Assembly: GCA_045805265.1 (NCBI GenBank)
Contig: JBJMLO010000024.1
Location: forward strand, 1-64,000
Reading direction: 5' to 3'
Length of the DNA: 64,000 bases
DNA from: JBJMLO01 sp045805265
Lineage (GTDB): Bacteria; Actinomycetota; UBA4738; JACQTL01
Made by a program: the position numbers and the translations under genes. Of the stretch, positions 16,511-25,770 are shown piece after piece (within the stretch, counting starts at the first letter, position 1; each line of letters begins with the position of its first letter). Below the pieces are notes generated by a model. That model saw nothing but the letters and a program-made list of their open reading frames with translations. It searched no databases and was not told the origin of the DNA.

Positions 16511-19351
16511 GTGGAGTTCTTGATCTTGGGCCCGCTCGAGGTGCTGGACGGTGCTGGGCCTCTCCCGCTTGAGGGCGCGAAGCAGCGGGCGGCGCTTGCC
16601 ATCCTCCTGCTCCAGCCGAACGAGGTTGTCTCGCGCGACCGGTTGATCGACGGCATCTGGGGAGAGACGCCCCCGCCGAGTGCCGCCCATACCCTCGAGA
16701 CCTACATGTCGCGCCTGCGCAAGGCTCTGCACCACGACGGAGACTCAGAGCGAATACTGACCCGCCCGCCGGGCTATCTGCTTCGGATAGACGACGGCGA
16801 GCTGGATCTCCAGCAGTTGGAGCTCCTCACGGCGGAGGGGAAGCGCGCGCTCGCAGCAGATGATCCTGTTAAAGCCGCCGAGGTCTTTCGCGAGGGGCTC
16901 ACCTTGTTCAGAGGAGCACCGCTAGAGGATGTCGCCCATTCCCCGTTCGCCCAGGCAGAGATAGGAAGGCTTGAGGAGTTGCGACTCGCCGCGCTCGAGC
17001 AGCGGATCGACGCGGATCTCGAATTGGGGCGCAGTGAAGCTGTTGTCGGCGAGCTGGAAGCCCTTGTGACCAGGTACCCGCTTCGCGAGCGCTTCTGGGC
17101 TCAGCTGATGCTTGCCCTATACCGATCAGGGCGACAGGGGGAGGCACTGACGGCGTTCGACCGGGTCCGGGGCGAACTCGCCGACGAGCTCGGGGTCGAT
17201 CCGGGGAAATCACTCCAGCATCTCCAACAGGGCATCCTGCGGCAGGACCCCCTTCTGGAACAGGTGAATCGCGCGCCTGTCGCTGTCGATGTGGCGACCT
17301 TCGAGCAATTGTCGGGCGACGCGTCGGCTCAGGGAAAGCGTGTCGGAGAGGAACTCAGGCGACCGGGGCACCCATTCCGGCGCCGACGGATCGTCACCGT
17401 GTCAGCGGCAGCGGCGGCCGTCGTGGCGGCGATGGTCGCAATCCTCATCTCGGTCGGTCTCGGGAGTGACGAGACCGATCTTCCGAACGTGTCCTTGCCG
17501 GGAATGACGATCGTTGACGAGAATACAGGCACCCAAACGGCTCACATCCCTCCATCCGAGGTGAACCAGGGCAACTACTCATTCGCGGCCGATCACTTCT
17601 GGGCCTGGGCGGGTGATCCCGACCTGTTCGTGGAGATCGCCCCGAAGTCCGGCGCGGTCATGAAGCGGATCAGTCCCACGAGCGATGTTCGCGCCTACGC
17701 CGTTTCTGGGAGCAGCTTGTGGGAAGTCGGCAATGCGACCATGGCCGAGATCAACATCAACCTCGGCGCTGAGGTTGCTCGCTACGCGTTGCCGAGGGAC
17801 CCCGCTTTGCCGGGAGGACAGACCGGTGTCGCCGTGGCCGACGGATCGCTCTGGGTAACCCGTGGAGGCTTGGACGAGGTGCTCCGGATCGATCCGAAGT
17901 CGGGCCACGTCGTCCACGTGTACCCGGGCGTGCCGGGCGCGGTGACCATCGCGGTCGATGCCAGCTCCGCCTGGACCATCTCGAACTTCAGGGGGGTAAC
18001 CGTTCTCGATCTGGGGACAGGGAAGGTGATCCGGGTGAGGATCCCCGTGGGGCCGCTGCAGTACGTCGCAGCGGGTGGCGGTTACGGATGGGTCTCAGAC
18101 GAAGCGAAAGGCGTCGTCTACAAGATCGACCGGGCCGGCAACGTCGTGGCCACCTACACCACGGGCGAGGGGGCTCGCCCGATGTCCTTCGCGGATGGCG
18201 TGCTCTGGGTCGCCAACCAGGACGGGGGAACCGTGACGGGGATCGACGCGGTGACGGGCGCGATCCGAACCTTCAGCTTCGATCACCCGACGTCAGATAT
18301 CGCCGCCGGCGGAGGCCGCGTCCTCGTGGGGGTAGCGCCGGGGCGAACCTTCGAAGACCAGATCGATGCGCTCCCAGGGAGCGATGCCAGGCTCCTCGTG
18401 CAGCCCTACCAGCTCGCTGACAACGATCCGGCCCTCGACACGACCTGGCTCGCCTTTCAGGTCGAGTACGCAACGTGCGCGAAGCTGCTGAACTATCCCG
18501 ACCGCACGGGCACGAGAGGCGCGCACCTGCATCCTGAGGTGGCGGCTTCCATGCCGGCGCTTTCTACCAACCGGCGGACCTACACGTTCACCGTCCGTCC
18601 CGGATACCGGTTCTCGCCGCCCTCGAACCAACCCGTCACAGCCGAGACGTTCCGTTATTCCATCGAGCGCGCCCTCTCGCCGAGGATGCCGAGGCGTGCC
18701 CCCGGCCCGCTCTCTATAGGTGACATCGCGGGCGAAACAGTCTTCCGGGCAGGTGAAGCCGAACACATCTCGGGCATCAGCGCCCGCGGTGACACGCTGG
18801 CGATCACGCTCGTGAGGCCGTCCTTGGATTTCCTCCAGCGCTTGGCCCTTCCATTCTTCTGTCCCGTTCCCGTCGGCTCGCCGATCGGCGTCCCCGACGT
18901 GGGAGCGGTCATGCGCGCCGGCGATCAGTCGACGATCCCCTCGACAGGCCCGTACTACATCGCGGATTTCAACACCGGTGAATACATGATCTTGAAGAGG
19001 AACCCCAACTACTCGGGCCCGAGGCCCCATCAACTCGACGCGATCGCCCTCCGTGAAGGCATCGACCCCGGTCAGGCGATCGGACGGGTAGAAGACGGAT
19101 CGTGGGACGGGATCGTGAACCTCTACGATCCGTTGCTCGATCCCGCTGGGGCGATCGCACAGAAGTGGGGCCCGGCGAGCCCAGCAGCGGTAGATGGGGA
19201 CCAGCGCTACTTCCCCGTGCCGCTGCCGGCCGTGGATGGGACGCACGAGGTGAACGGTCAATTCTTCTCGCCGCGCCTAGGGTGCCTGGTCTTCCCACCG
19301 TTCGGCTACGGCTTGGACCTTGGTGCGCTTTGCATCAACTCTTCCTCATAG
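16511..19351 (+). CDS. Membrane-spanning BTAD transcriptional regulator with outer beta-propeller and solute-binding domain
   Basis: The product is 946 residues from GTG 16511, behind GGAGGGA. In order: an OmpR/SARP-type winged helix (about 1-93), a bacterial transcriptional activation domain (about 95-245), a basic segment, one membrane helix (about 294-317), an outer Vgb/NHL-like propeller (about 345-630, with repeated GSLWVTRG and GVLWVANQ strands), and a family-5 solute-binding-like domain (about 640-946: YTFTVRPGYRF, TAETFRYSIERAL, STGPYYIADF). It thus couples DNA binding to outer ligand sensing without a kinase. The binding domain is about 300 residues against roughly 450-500 in free binding proteins; the second lobe seems shortened after PAVDGTHEV. 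The ligand is probably a peptide or similar solute. Confidence 0.88.
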   Translation: MEFLILGPLEVLDGAGPLPLEGAKQRAALAILLLQPNEVVSRDRLIDGIWGETPPPSAAHTLETYMSRLRKALHHDGDSERILTRPPGYLLRIDDGELDLQQLELLTAEGKRALAADDPVKAAEVFREGLTLFRGAPLEDVAHSPFAQAEIGRLEELRLAALEQRIDADLELGRSEAVVGELEALVTRYPLRERFWAQLMLALYRSGRQGEALTAFDRVRGELADELGVDPGKSLQHLQQGILRQDPLLEQVNRAPVAVDVATFEQLSGDASAQGKRVGEELRRPGHPFRRRRIVTVSAAAAAVVAAMVAILISVGLGSDETDLPNVSLPGMTIVDENTGTQTAHIPPSEVNQGNYSFAADHFWAWAGDPDLFVEIAPKSGAVMKRISPTSDVRAYAVSGSSLWEVGNATMAEININLGAEVARYALPRDPALPGGQTGVAVADGSLWVTRGGLDEVLRIDPKSGHVVHVYPGVPGAVTIAVDASSAWTISNFRGVTVLDLGTGKVIRVRIPVGPLQYVAAGGGYGWVSDEAKGVVYKIDRAGNVVATYTTGEGARPMSFADGVLWVANQDGGTVTGIDAVTGAIRTFSFDHPTSDIAAGGGRVLVGVAPGRTFEDQIDALPGSDARLLVQPYQLADNDPALDTTWLAFQVEYATCAKLLNYPDRTGTRGAHLHPEVAASMPALSTNRRTYTFTVRPGYRFSPPSNQPVTAETFRYSIERALSPRMPRRAPGPLSIGDIAGETVFRAGEAEHISGISARGDTLAITLVRPSLDFLQRLALPFFCPVPVGSPIGVPDVGAVMRAGDQSTIPSTGPYYIADFNTGEYMILKRNPNYSGPRPHQLDAIALREGIDPGQAIGRVEDGSWDGIVNLYDPLLDPAGAIAQKWGPASPAAVDGDQRYFPVPLPAVDGTHEVNGQFFSPRLGCLVFPPFGYGLDLGALCINSSS

Positions 19352-19578
19352 CGCCGGACAGCTTCACTCTGGTCGTCGAGCCCTACCCATCGGTTCGTAG
19401 CCACTTCCAACTCCGCCTGTGGGAGTTGCCCCTCTTACCACGTGGGAACTCCGAGATCAGGCGCACATCCTGGCTGCCACAGGGATCTTGAGAACACCCT
19501 CCATGGGGCGGGTCGCCCGCCCAGGTGCGAGCTGATCGACGGCTGCTGTGAACGCTTGGTGGGTTGCCGTCGCCCGGA

Positions 19579-19621
19579 GATCAGTTGCCATCCGTTACGA
19601 GATCAGCGAAATCCGTTACGA
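19579..19621 (+). repeat. Tandem direct repeat, two 21-22 base units
   Basis: Two adjacent units share GATCAG, then 4-5 variable bases, then ATCCGTTACGA. The spacing of about two helical turns would place both on the same face of DNA, as in regulator binding sites, but no protein is known to bind them. Confidence 0.5.
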
Positions 19622-19706
19622 GCAGGGCTCGGCACCGCGTTCTGGCTGCTGAGATCGGGTTTTCTGCAGCCCCTACGTCCCCACGTCCACATCTCCACAT
19701 CCCCAG

Positions 19707-19861
19707 GACATGCTGAGAACTCGGTCGGAAAGTCCCCGAGCAGCGACCGAGACCTTCCACCGAGTTGATTTCGTCCGCGACCGGCACGACGACAGCCACC
19801 GTAGGCACGATGTCGATGCCGTTGATCGATTCGGGCATGGCTGTCAGGCACTTGGGGGCCA
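19707..19861 (+). repeat. Dispersed repeat, copy B (pairs with 8354..8509)
   Basis: It aligns with copy A at 8354..8509 over about 155 bases with few gaps, including the shared CGTCCGCGACCGGCACGACG block and GTTGATCGATTC. Unlike copy A it is not next to an intact tRNA, although a CTACGTCCCC string matching the tRNA 5' end lies 33 bases before it. It ends about 58 bases before the kinase start. Confidence 0.75.
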
Positions 19862-19918
19862 TTTTGGTATTTTAAGGGGCAAAGCGCTCGCGGGGACCTA
19901 ACTTCGCAGCGGGGCCGA

Positions 19919-21973
19919 GTGATTGCCCATGGGGGAGGGTCGCCCGCGTTGAAACCGGATCCTCGAATCGCTTCCACGCTCGGTGGATACCGCATTGACT
20001 CTGTGATCGGCCGCGGGGGGATGGGCGTCGTGTACCTCGCCCAGCAACTTGGGCTTGCTCGCCGAGTCGCTCTGAAGGTCGTGGCGCCGGAGTACACGGA
20101 TGACCCCGACTTCCGCCGCCGGTTTATCCGTGAAGCTCACGTAGCGGCATCAATCGACCACCCGAGCGTGATCCCCGTGTACGACGCCGGCGCAATCGAA
20201 GGCGACCTCTACATCGCCATGCGCTACGTCGACGGGCAGGATCTGCACACCGCTCTTCGAAACGGTCCGCTCGATGCAGAGCGGATGCTGGCAATCATGT
20301 CCCAGGCGGCGGGCGCTCTTGACGCAGCCCACGCCGAGGGGTTGGTCCATAGGGACGTGAAGCCGGCGAACATCCTTCTCGAGCGACCGCGCGAGCCCGA
20401 GACGGATGAACGCGTGTTCCTGACCGACTTCGGCCTGACCAAGAGGGCGGGTTCCTCAAGGACAACCCAGACGGGCGTGTTCATCGGGACCGTGGACTAT
20501 GCGGCCCCGGAGCAATTCAGAACTCAGGCGGTCGATGGTCGGACGGACGTGTACGCACTCGGCTGCGTCATGTTCGAGTGCCTGACGGGCGGCCCGCCTT
20601 TCCGACGCGCCACGGCCGCCGAGGTCATCGCCGCGCATCTGATGGATTCTCCGCCCACGATCTCAGCAGCACGTCCTGACCTTCCTAAGGCCCTTGACGC
20701 CGTCTTTGCCCGTGCCTTCGCCAAGACGAAGGAGTCCCGCCAACCGACATGCTCGGCACTGGTCCACGACATGAGCGCGCGACTGAACCCAGCCATAGGC
20801 GGTACGAGGACCAAGTCGATCCCTGTGCCGCTTCCCACGTTGGAGCCGACGAAGGCGCCTGAGGGACCGCGGCGCCGCAGAAGAACCAAACGGATCGCGG
20901 GCATAGCCGCCTTGGTACTTGTACTGGGCTTAGGAGGTGCTGTAGCCGCCACCCTCACTTTCCGGGTCGATCACCATCCCTCCGCTGCGCCAGCCCACCA
21001 GCCGAGCCCTCCGGCAATTCAATCTCCCCGTGCGACGCCCACCCCTTCTCCCGATGCAACCACCCCCTCACCGACCCCATCCCCCAACCCCACTCCCACC
21101 GTTGTGGCGAGTGCTGTGCCCTTGGACAGTCTGCTGAGGGATGGAGCGCGAGACCTGGCGGCAAAATACGGCGACATGGATGGCGACGGGATTGATGAGA
21201 TCGCTCTTGAGTCGGAGAGCAAATTCGGACCGAGGTACGCGCGCCCCGAATACCTGGATCTATTCAAGTACCTCGATGGCGCATGGCAGCGCATATGGGC
21301 GGCAAGCGAGGAGTCCCTAGCTCATGACGGCGGCGTGGCCGGGGCGCCGGCGCTGCCCGACGGCCGCGGGGTCTACCAGCTCCAATTCGTAGAAGCGTTG
21401 AGCAGTGGGACGGAGGAACTCCTCTTCACGACAGGAGCCCTGGAGGGAACGGACCACTCGGGAGAGGTCTGGCTTGCCTCCCTCGGCCCAGGTGACGCCT
21501 TGACCACAGCGTTCTATGAACACGTCCCAGGGCTTGGCAAGGTCGCGGTCAACGGGGACAAGGTTCACGTCGACACTGGCCTGTACACGAAGTACGACCC
21601 GAACTGCTGTCCCAGCGAGGAAGAGCACCAGATCATTGGAGATGATGGAACCGGGCGCATACGAGTGCTGTCTCGGACCTATGACTACTTCCAGCCGCAG
21701 TTCCCGGAGATGGCTGCTCAGGATCTCTTCTTTGCCTGGAAGGCCGGCGACCGAGACCTCGCCTCACGGATCGCGTCGCCGCAGGCAGTCGATGCTATCT
21801 TCGCGACTCCGAACTCCTCTCTGTTCAAGGATCCGAATGACCTGAACTGCAGCCAACACGGACCGGGACGCAAAGTGTTCTGCTTCAGTCAGTCCAGCGG
21901 ATTCGGCATGACCGTCGTGGGGGACGGAAGCGGCGGTTATGAGGTAGGCCAGTTCTACTTCCTCGGCGAGTGA
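19919..21973 (+). CDS. Membrane Ser/Thr kinase with extracellular FG-GAP-like sensor domain
   Basis: The product is 684 residues from GTG 19919; TTG 19949, behind GGGGGAGGG, is an equally good start and trims 10 residues. The kinase domain (about 24-290) has GRGGMGVVY, ALKV, HRDVKPAN, DFGLTK and AAPEQF, so it should be active. A membrane helix (about 325-348) leads to a Pro/Thr-rich linker, then a sensor domain (about 400-600) with YGDMDGDGIDE, YLDLFKY and CCPS. This domain matches the stand-alone lipoprotein at 5452..6315. A last segment of about 85 residues (AAQDLFFAWKAGDRDLA onward, with two cysteines) is extra. Codon third positions are less GC-biased than in the origin genes. Confidence 0.92.
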   Translation: MIAHGGGSPALKPDPRIASTLGGYRIDSVIGRGGMGVVYLAQQLGLARRVALKVVAPEYTDDPDFRRRFIREAHVAASIDHPSVIPVYDAGAIEGDLYIAMRYVDGQDLHTALRNGPLDAERMLAIMSQAAGALDAAHAEGLVHRDVKPANILLERPREPETDERVFLTDFGLTKRAGSSRTTQTGVFIGTVDYAAPEQFRTQAVDGRTDVYALGCVMFECLTGGPPFRRATAAEVIAAHLMDSPPTISAARPDLPKALDAVFARAFAKTKESRQPTCSALVHDMSARLNPAIGGTRTKSIPVPLPTLEPTKAPEGPRRRRRTKRIAGIAALVLVLGLGGAVAATLTFRVDHHPSAAPAHQPSPPAIQSPRATPTPSPDATTPSPTPSPNPTPTVVASAVPLDSLLRDGARDLAAKYGDMDGDGIDEIALESESKFGPRYARPEYLDLFKYLDGAWQRIWAASEESLAHDGGVAGAPALPDGRGVYQLQFVEALSSGTEELLFTTGALEGTDHSGEVWLASLGPGDALTTAFYEHVPGLGKVAVNGDKVHVDTGLYTKYDPNCCPSEEEHQIIGDDGTGRIRVLSRTYDYFQPQFPEMAAQDLFFAWKAGDRDLASRIASPQAVDAIFATPNSSLFKDPNDLNCSQHGPGRKVFCFSQSSGFGMTVVGDGSGGYEVGQFYFLGE

Positions 21974-22204
21974 GCCGAGCAGTGCCTATAACGGCAAGTA
22001 GGCCTCTTTGATGCCTCACGTAACGGGCGTGATCCTAGGCGCGGCCGCGGCTAGTCCTATAGGTCCGAGTCGCTCCTCACCCATCAATCACGTGGCTGCT
22101 AGGCATCGAATCGGGAAATGGGTCAAGGACCGAATTCAGGCGTCTCGACGGCTTCGCCGAGGAGGGAGTGTTCATCAAGAGCCAGGGCTATTCCAAGAGA
22201 CTTC

Positions 22205-23944
22205 TCATGGCCCCTTCCCCGGGGACGTACTCATGGGAGCGCTCGCAGGCTCCTCGTCGGCCGTGTCTGCCAAAGGGTCGATCCAGTCCTCAGGCACCTC
22301 GATCTTCGCCTCGATGCCGGCGTGCTCGGTGAGGAGGTAGAGCAGGTTGCTGCCGCTCAGGAGCTCCAAGGGCTTGCCGTCGGCGAACTCGAAGGATGCT
22401 TTCCCGAATCCGCTCGTCGTGACGAGAATCCCTTTCGAAGCTCCCTCGTTCTGCACAGTCCCGTACAGGTCCCGGACCGCGCTCACTCCGACCGTATGCT
22501 TGTAGCGCTTGGCCTGGATGACTACCTTGCCTCCGAAGATGGGCCGCGGGTCGTACGCAACGCAGTCAACCCCGCCATCTCTCGAAGCCTGTGTCAGCTT
22601 CGTATCGAGGCCCATCTTCTCGAACAGGTTCGTGATTAACGACTCGAACTCACCCGGAGTGAGCTCCATGAGGTTGGGCCGCTGGTCGAGCGTTGAGAGA
22701 ACGTCCGCCTCCTCCACGAATCGCGGGTCAACCATGTCGAAGTCCAGGATGGGTCGGACGGGATGCAACTCCGCGGGGCTCTTCGACACCGAAGCGTTCA
22801 GCGCCTTCAGGCAGGCGAGCGGCTCCACCTTGCTCAGATCCAGGGCCTCGAAAGCATCTCTCGTGGCCCGCACCGTCACCAAGTGCGGCTGGACTGACTT
22901 GCCCGTGGCTGGATCGATCGTATCGACGAAGCCATTGAGGACAACGGTCTCAACCTGACGGGTTCGGTCAGCTTCGAAGACCTCGTGAAGCGTCCGAAGC
23001 GTCACCTGGGCAACGACAGAGCTGTAGAGCGCTTTCCGCTGAGTTGCCGGACGGGCCTGAAGGTCGATCCGGTCTGCAGACCTGACGTACTTGTAAGACT
23101 TCGCTTCGGGTACCAGCTCGAGGCCTGGGAGCTGATACTCCACCACGAGCTGCTTCGACTCGGGGACGAAGGCCATCTTGAACGCTTGGGGGAACCCCTC
23201 TGGGTAGGCGCTCGACTGCAGCACCAGCGAGAAGTAGGCACACACTGCGTCGGGTTTGCCGGCTTCGAAGTCATTCGCGAACAAATCCACTTCGGCATGG
23301 TGGCGGAGTGCCTCGTCCTTGATCGCTTGCACCTTCTCGTCGTGCGCCGCTCGGGCCTCCTCCAGCTGAGCCCTTCGACGTTCTTCTCGCTCTGCGTGCG
23401 CCCTCGCTGCCGCCTCGTGCTCGGCTGCCGCTGCCGCGCTGAGCCGATCGTGCTCTTCCTTCGCAGCCGCGACAGCCCGCTCGTACTTTCCGCCCGCTCC
23501 CGGAAGGATCTTCCCGGCGCCGCGCGGTGGATCCGGCGGCGTGAATACGACGTTGGGAGGAATAGGGGGAGCCTCGTGGACTACGAGCGCGCCGGGATCA
23601 AACTCAGGGATCTCGGGCGGCTGCTTCAAGCTGTCGAACGCGATGTGGTCGTCGACAGCGAGCGTGTCTGCCAGCAAACTCTCCAGGCGTCCCGTCGTCG
23701 CACCGAGTTCGACATTCATGGACTCGACTTCTGCCGCGCGGGACTCGGCATATAGGCGCACCTTCTCCTTCTCGTCGGCAGCCAGGGCTCGTTGGTACGC
23801 CTTTTGAGCTCGCTCTGCTTCGCGGGCGGCAGCGGTCTGGGCGCTGACCTGCGCCTGCGCGACCCGTTGCCTCTCCCTGGCGCTTCGCTGGGCGTCGCGC
23901 TGCATCTGCGCGAGGATGCTGACCATCGAGGTGCGTCGAGCCAC
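22205..23944 (-). CDS. Mrr-like restriction endonuclease protein with long coiled-coil N-terminus
   Basis: GTG 23944 follows GGAGGA and was preferred over ATG 23926, which lacks a ribosome site; the product is 579 residues. The first about 80 and about 150-215 residues are Ala/Glu/Arg-rich and predicted coiled coil. A middle domain of unknown type follows. Near residues 475-570 an Mrr-type nuclease core begins at ELTPGEFESLITNLFEKMG and contains the catalytic pattern Asp (RDGGVDCVAY) and QxK (VVIQAKRYK). Mrr-domain enzymes cut modified or foreign DNA. The neighbouring unknown gene at 24161..24808 on the same strand, 216 bases upstream, may be a partner. Probably a defence gene. Confidence 0.82.
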   Translation of the reverse strand: MARRTSMVSILAQMQRDAQRSARERQRVAQAQVSAQTAAAREAERAQKAYQRALAADEKEKVRLYAESRAAEVESMNVELGATTGRLESLLADTLAVDDHIAFDSLKQPPEIPEFDPGALVVHEAPPIPPNVVFTPPDPPRGAGKILPGAGGKYERAVAAAKEEHDRLSAAAAAEHEAAARAHAEREERRRAQLEEARAAHDEKVQAIKDEALRHHAEVDLFANDFEAGKPDAVCAYFSLVLQSSAYPEGFPQAFKMAFVPESKQLVVEYQLPGLELVPEAKSYKYVRSADRIDLQARPATQRKALYSSVVAQVTLRTLHEVFEADRTRQVETVVLNGFVDTIDPATGKSVQPHLVTVRATRDAFEALDLSKVEPLACLKALNASVSKSPAELHPVRPILDFDMVDPRFVEEADVLSTLDQRPNLMELTPGEFESLITNLFEKMGLDTKLTQASRDGGVDCVAYDPRPIFGGKVVIQAKRYKHTVGVSAVRDLYGTVQNEGASKGILVTTSGFGKASFEFADGKPLELLSGSNLLYLLTEHAGIEAKIEVPEDWIDPLADTADEEPASAPMSTSPGKGP

Positions 23945-24160
23945 CGGCTTCCTCCTGCATCCAGCAACTGGATCAAGGCATGCTCGCAGAATCTCCAGCG
24001 TCCATGCAAGGGGTCGACGCGACCCGTCCCTGGTCTGACGGTCCCGCACGACTCCAAGCAAGACCGTCGTTTCAGGATCGAGTGCGAGCACCAATGTCAG
24101 TCGTGTCGGCCAGCTTTCTCGGCTCCGCACGTCACCTGATGAGCAAAGCGCATGTCGTCG

Positions 24161-24808
24161 TCAGATGGACCCGCCGATGTTGATCACGACCTCCGATGCA
24201 ACAAGCAAGCGTCGGATGCTGTCATCTCCCAAAAGCTGCCGTTCCAGCTCCGAATCGAGCAAGGGAGCCCCCACCTCGACGCGGAAGTCCTGCACGGCGT
24301 CGTCATAATGGGCGGTTACATGAGCCACATCGTCCATCGCGACGAGTCTGTAGAGGCCGACGAGGAGATCCATATCCAACGCCCTGAGCACGGCCAGTCG
24401 CGTCCGGTGCGAGGCGAAGGCAATCATCAACTCCTCACCATCCAGGCTCAGGCTTGAGAAGATGTAGCTGTGGATTAGCTGGTTGGTGAGTTCGCGCACG
24501 CGCATTGGCTTAGGCGATCCGTCCTCGGCGTCGAAATCGAAGAACTCCTCGATCCGATCCCAGTTGAGGTAGGTCATTCTGCCGCCTGCCCGTCGTGGCC
24601 ACGATCGAGCTGGCAAACGCAGCTCCGTGATGCGATTAGACAGCTTGTGGGCCTCAAGCAGCCGCCTGATCGTGAACATCCCCAGGAATGCGTCACGCTC
24701 AAGAGCCCATCCGTCGCGCTCAGACCACTCCGCTCGGCCCTTGAGCTGCGCAAGCCGATGGGCACGTCGCCAAAGGTCCAGCTTCCATGGGTTCGAGTCC
24801 CAGATCAT
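24161..24808 (-). CDS. Hypothetical protein next to the Mrr-like gene
   Basis: ATG 24808 sits five bases after AGGAG; the product is 215 residues, soluble and rich in Leu, Arg and Asp. The N-terminal half is Trp-rich (IWDSNPWKLDLWRRAHRL). The rest appears alpha-helical with no catalytic signature recognised. No signal peptide or membrane helix is present. Same strand as, and upstream of, the Mrr-like gene; co-function in defence is a guess from position only. Confidence 0.72.
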   Translation of the reverse strand: MIWDSNPWKLDLWRRAHRLAQLKGRAEWSERDGWALERDAFLGMFTIRRLLEAHKLSNRITELRLPARSWPRRAGGRMTYLNWDRIEEFFDFDAEDGSPKPMRVRELTNQLIHSYIFSSLSLDGEELMIAFASHRTRLAVLRALDMDLLVGLYRLVAMDDVAHVTAHYDDAVQDFRVEVGAPLLDSELERQLLGDDSIRRLLVASEVVINIGGSI

Positions 24809-25035
24809 CCCCACTCCTAAGTTCGTCTGAGGCCGAGCCTACAGATCAGGTCCGACAAGATCGCCCGTGCCAGGTGAGGATCGTTACCGACCGGTCTTCA
24901 TTCGGAGGTTCGGCTACCAGTTCTGACCTCCTCGTGGAGGAGTCCCTCAGGGACGTCGACACAAGGCGGGACCGCCGCACCCCTCCGCGGCGACCCCGTC
25001 TGGGCTCCACGGAGGGCCGGCGCTATGCTCCCGCC

Positions 25036-25770
25036 GTGCTTGCCGACCCGGGGATCCTGAGACAGGTCACGTTCCTCCAGTCCGGGTCGAACCGCGTGTA
25101 CGCGTCGCTGTACGTCCCGGAAACGACGGATGGCGTCGCCGTCCTGATCTGCCCCTCGTGGGGTGCGGAGGTGGCCCTCGCGGTCGACGCCTCCCACCGA
25201 CTGGCCTGGACCCTCGCCGAGCAGGGGGTCGCCTGCACGCTGTACCACCCCCCGGGCCATCTGGACAGCACCGGGGACCCGTCCGACGTCTCCGTGGACG
25301 ACCTCGTCGCGGCGGCCGTGGACTCCTCCGTCCTACTCCGGGAGCACTGCCGGGACGGCGAGCTGCGGCTGGTGGGCATCGGCCTCGGAGCCTCGGTCGC
25401 CGCCCTGGCCGCGGCGAGGCTCGGGGCCCACTCCCTGGTCCTGGTGGAACCCGAGGTGGATCCGGCGGCGTTCTTCCAAGGGCTGCGTCGGGCGGGAGCC
25501 AGGGCCTCGCTCAGGCAGGGCGACCGCGATGCCCCGTTCGGACATGCGGTCCCTCGCGCGCTCCCCGGCCGGGAGCTCACGACCCGGGTGGCCGGCGCCC
25601 TCGCGGCCCTCCAGGGCCGGGTGACCGCGTTCCGGTTCGCCTCCTCCTCGCCGACGCCGCTCCCGCCGGGGATCGAGACGATCGATCTGCCGGGGGGCAG
25701 GACCGGACGACGCTGGGCCCGGCGGTTCGTCGAGCCGGTCGCCTCCTTCTTGGTCGAGGGGGCGGCGTGA
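25036..25770 (+). CDS. Alpha/beta-hydrolase-like protein, nucleophile position degenerate
   Basis: The product is about 244 residues; GTG 25036 is the likely start, although its ribosome site is weak. An alpha/beta-hydrolase fold is suggested by VLICPSWGAE, a following Asp-rich segment and the strand-turn LVGIGLGASVAAL. The nucleophile elbow, normally GxSxG, reads GIGLG, so no serine is visible and the protein may be non-catalytic. It is the first of four overlapping or abutting genes ending with an acyl-AMP ligase. The pair of hydrolases plus carrier protein plus ligase resembles the exosortase-A-associated accessory set. Confidence 0.75.
   Translation: MLADPGILRQVTFLQSGSNRVYASLYVPETTDGVAVLICPSWGAEVALAVDASHRLAWTLAEQGVACTLYHPPGHLDSTGDPSDVSVDDLVAAAVDSSVLLREHCRDGELRLVGIGLGASVAALAAARLGAHSLVLVEPEVDPAAFFQGLRRAGARASLRQGDRDAPFGHAVPRALPGRELTTRVAGALAALQGRVTAFRFASSSPTPLPPGIETIDLPGGRTGRRWARRFVEPVASFLVEGAA

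Larger units (their letters stand above)
19352..19918. other. 567-base intergenic region with two repeat features and no convincing gene
   Basis: It lies between the BTAD regulator and the kinase. It contains a pair of 21-22 base direct repeats (19579..19621) and copy B of the dispersed repeat (19707..19861). No open frame has a ribosome site and protein-like composition. TTTTGGTATTTTAAGG just after copy B is unusually A/T-rich for this genome and could hold the kinase promoter. Confidence 0.6.
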
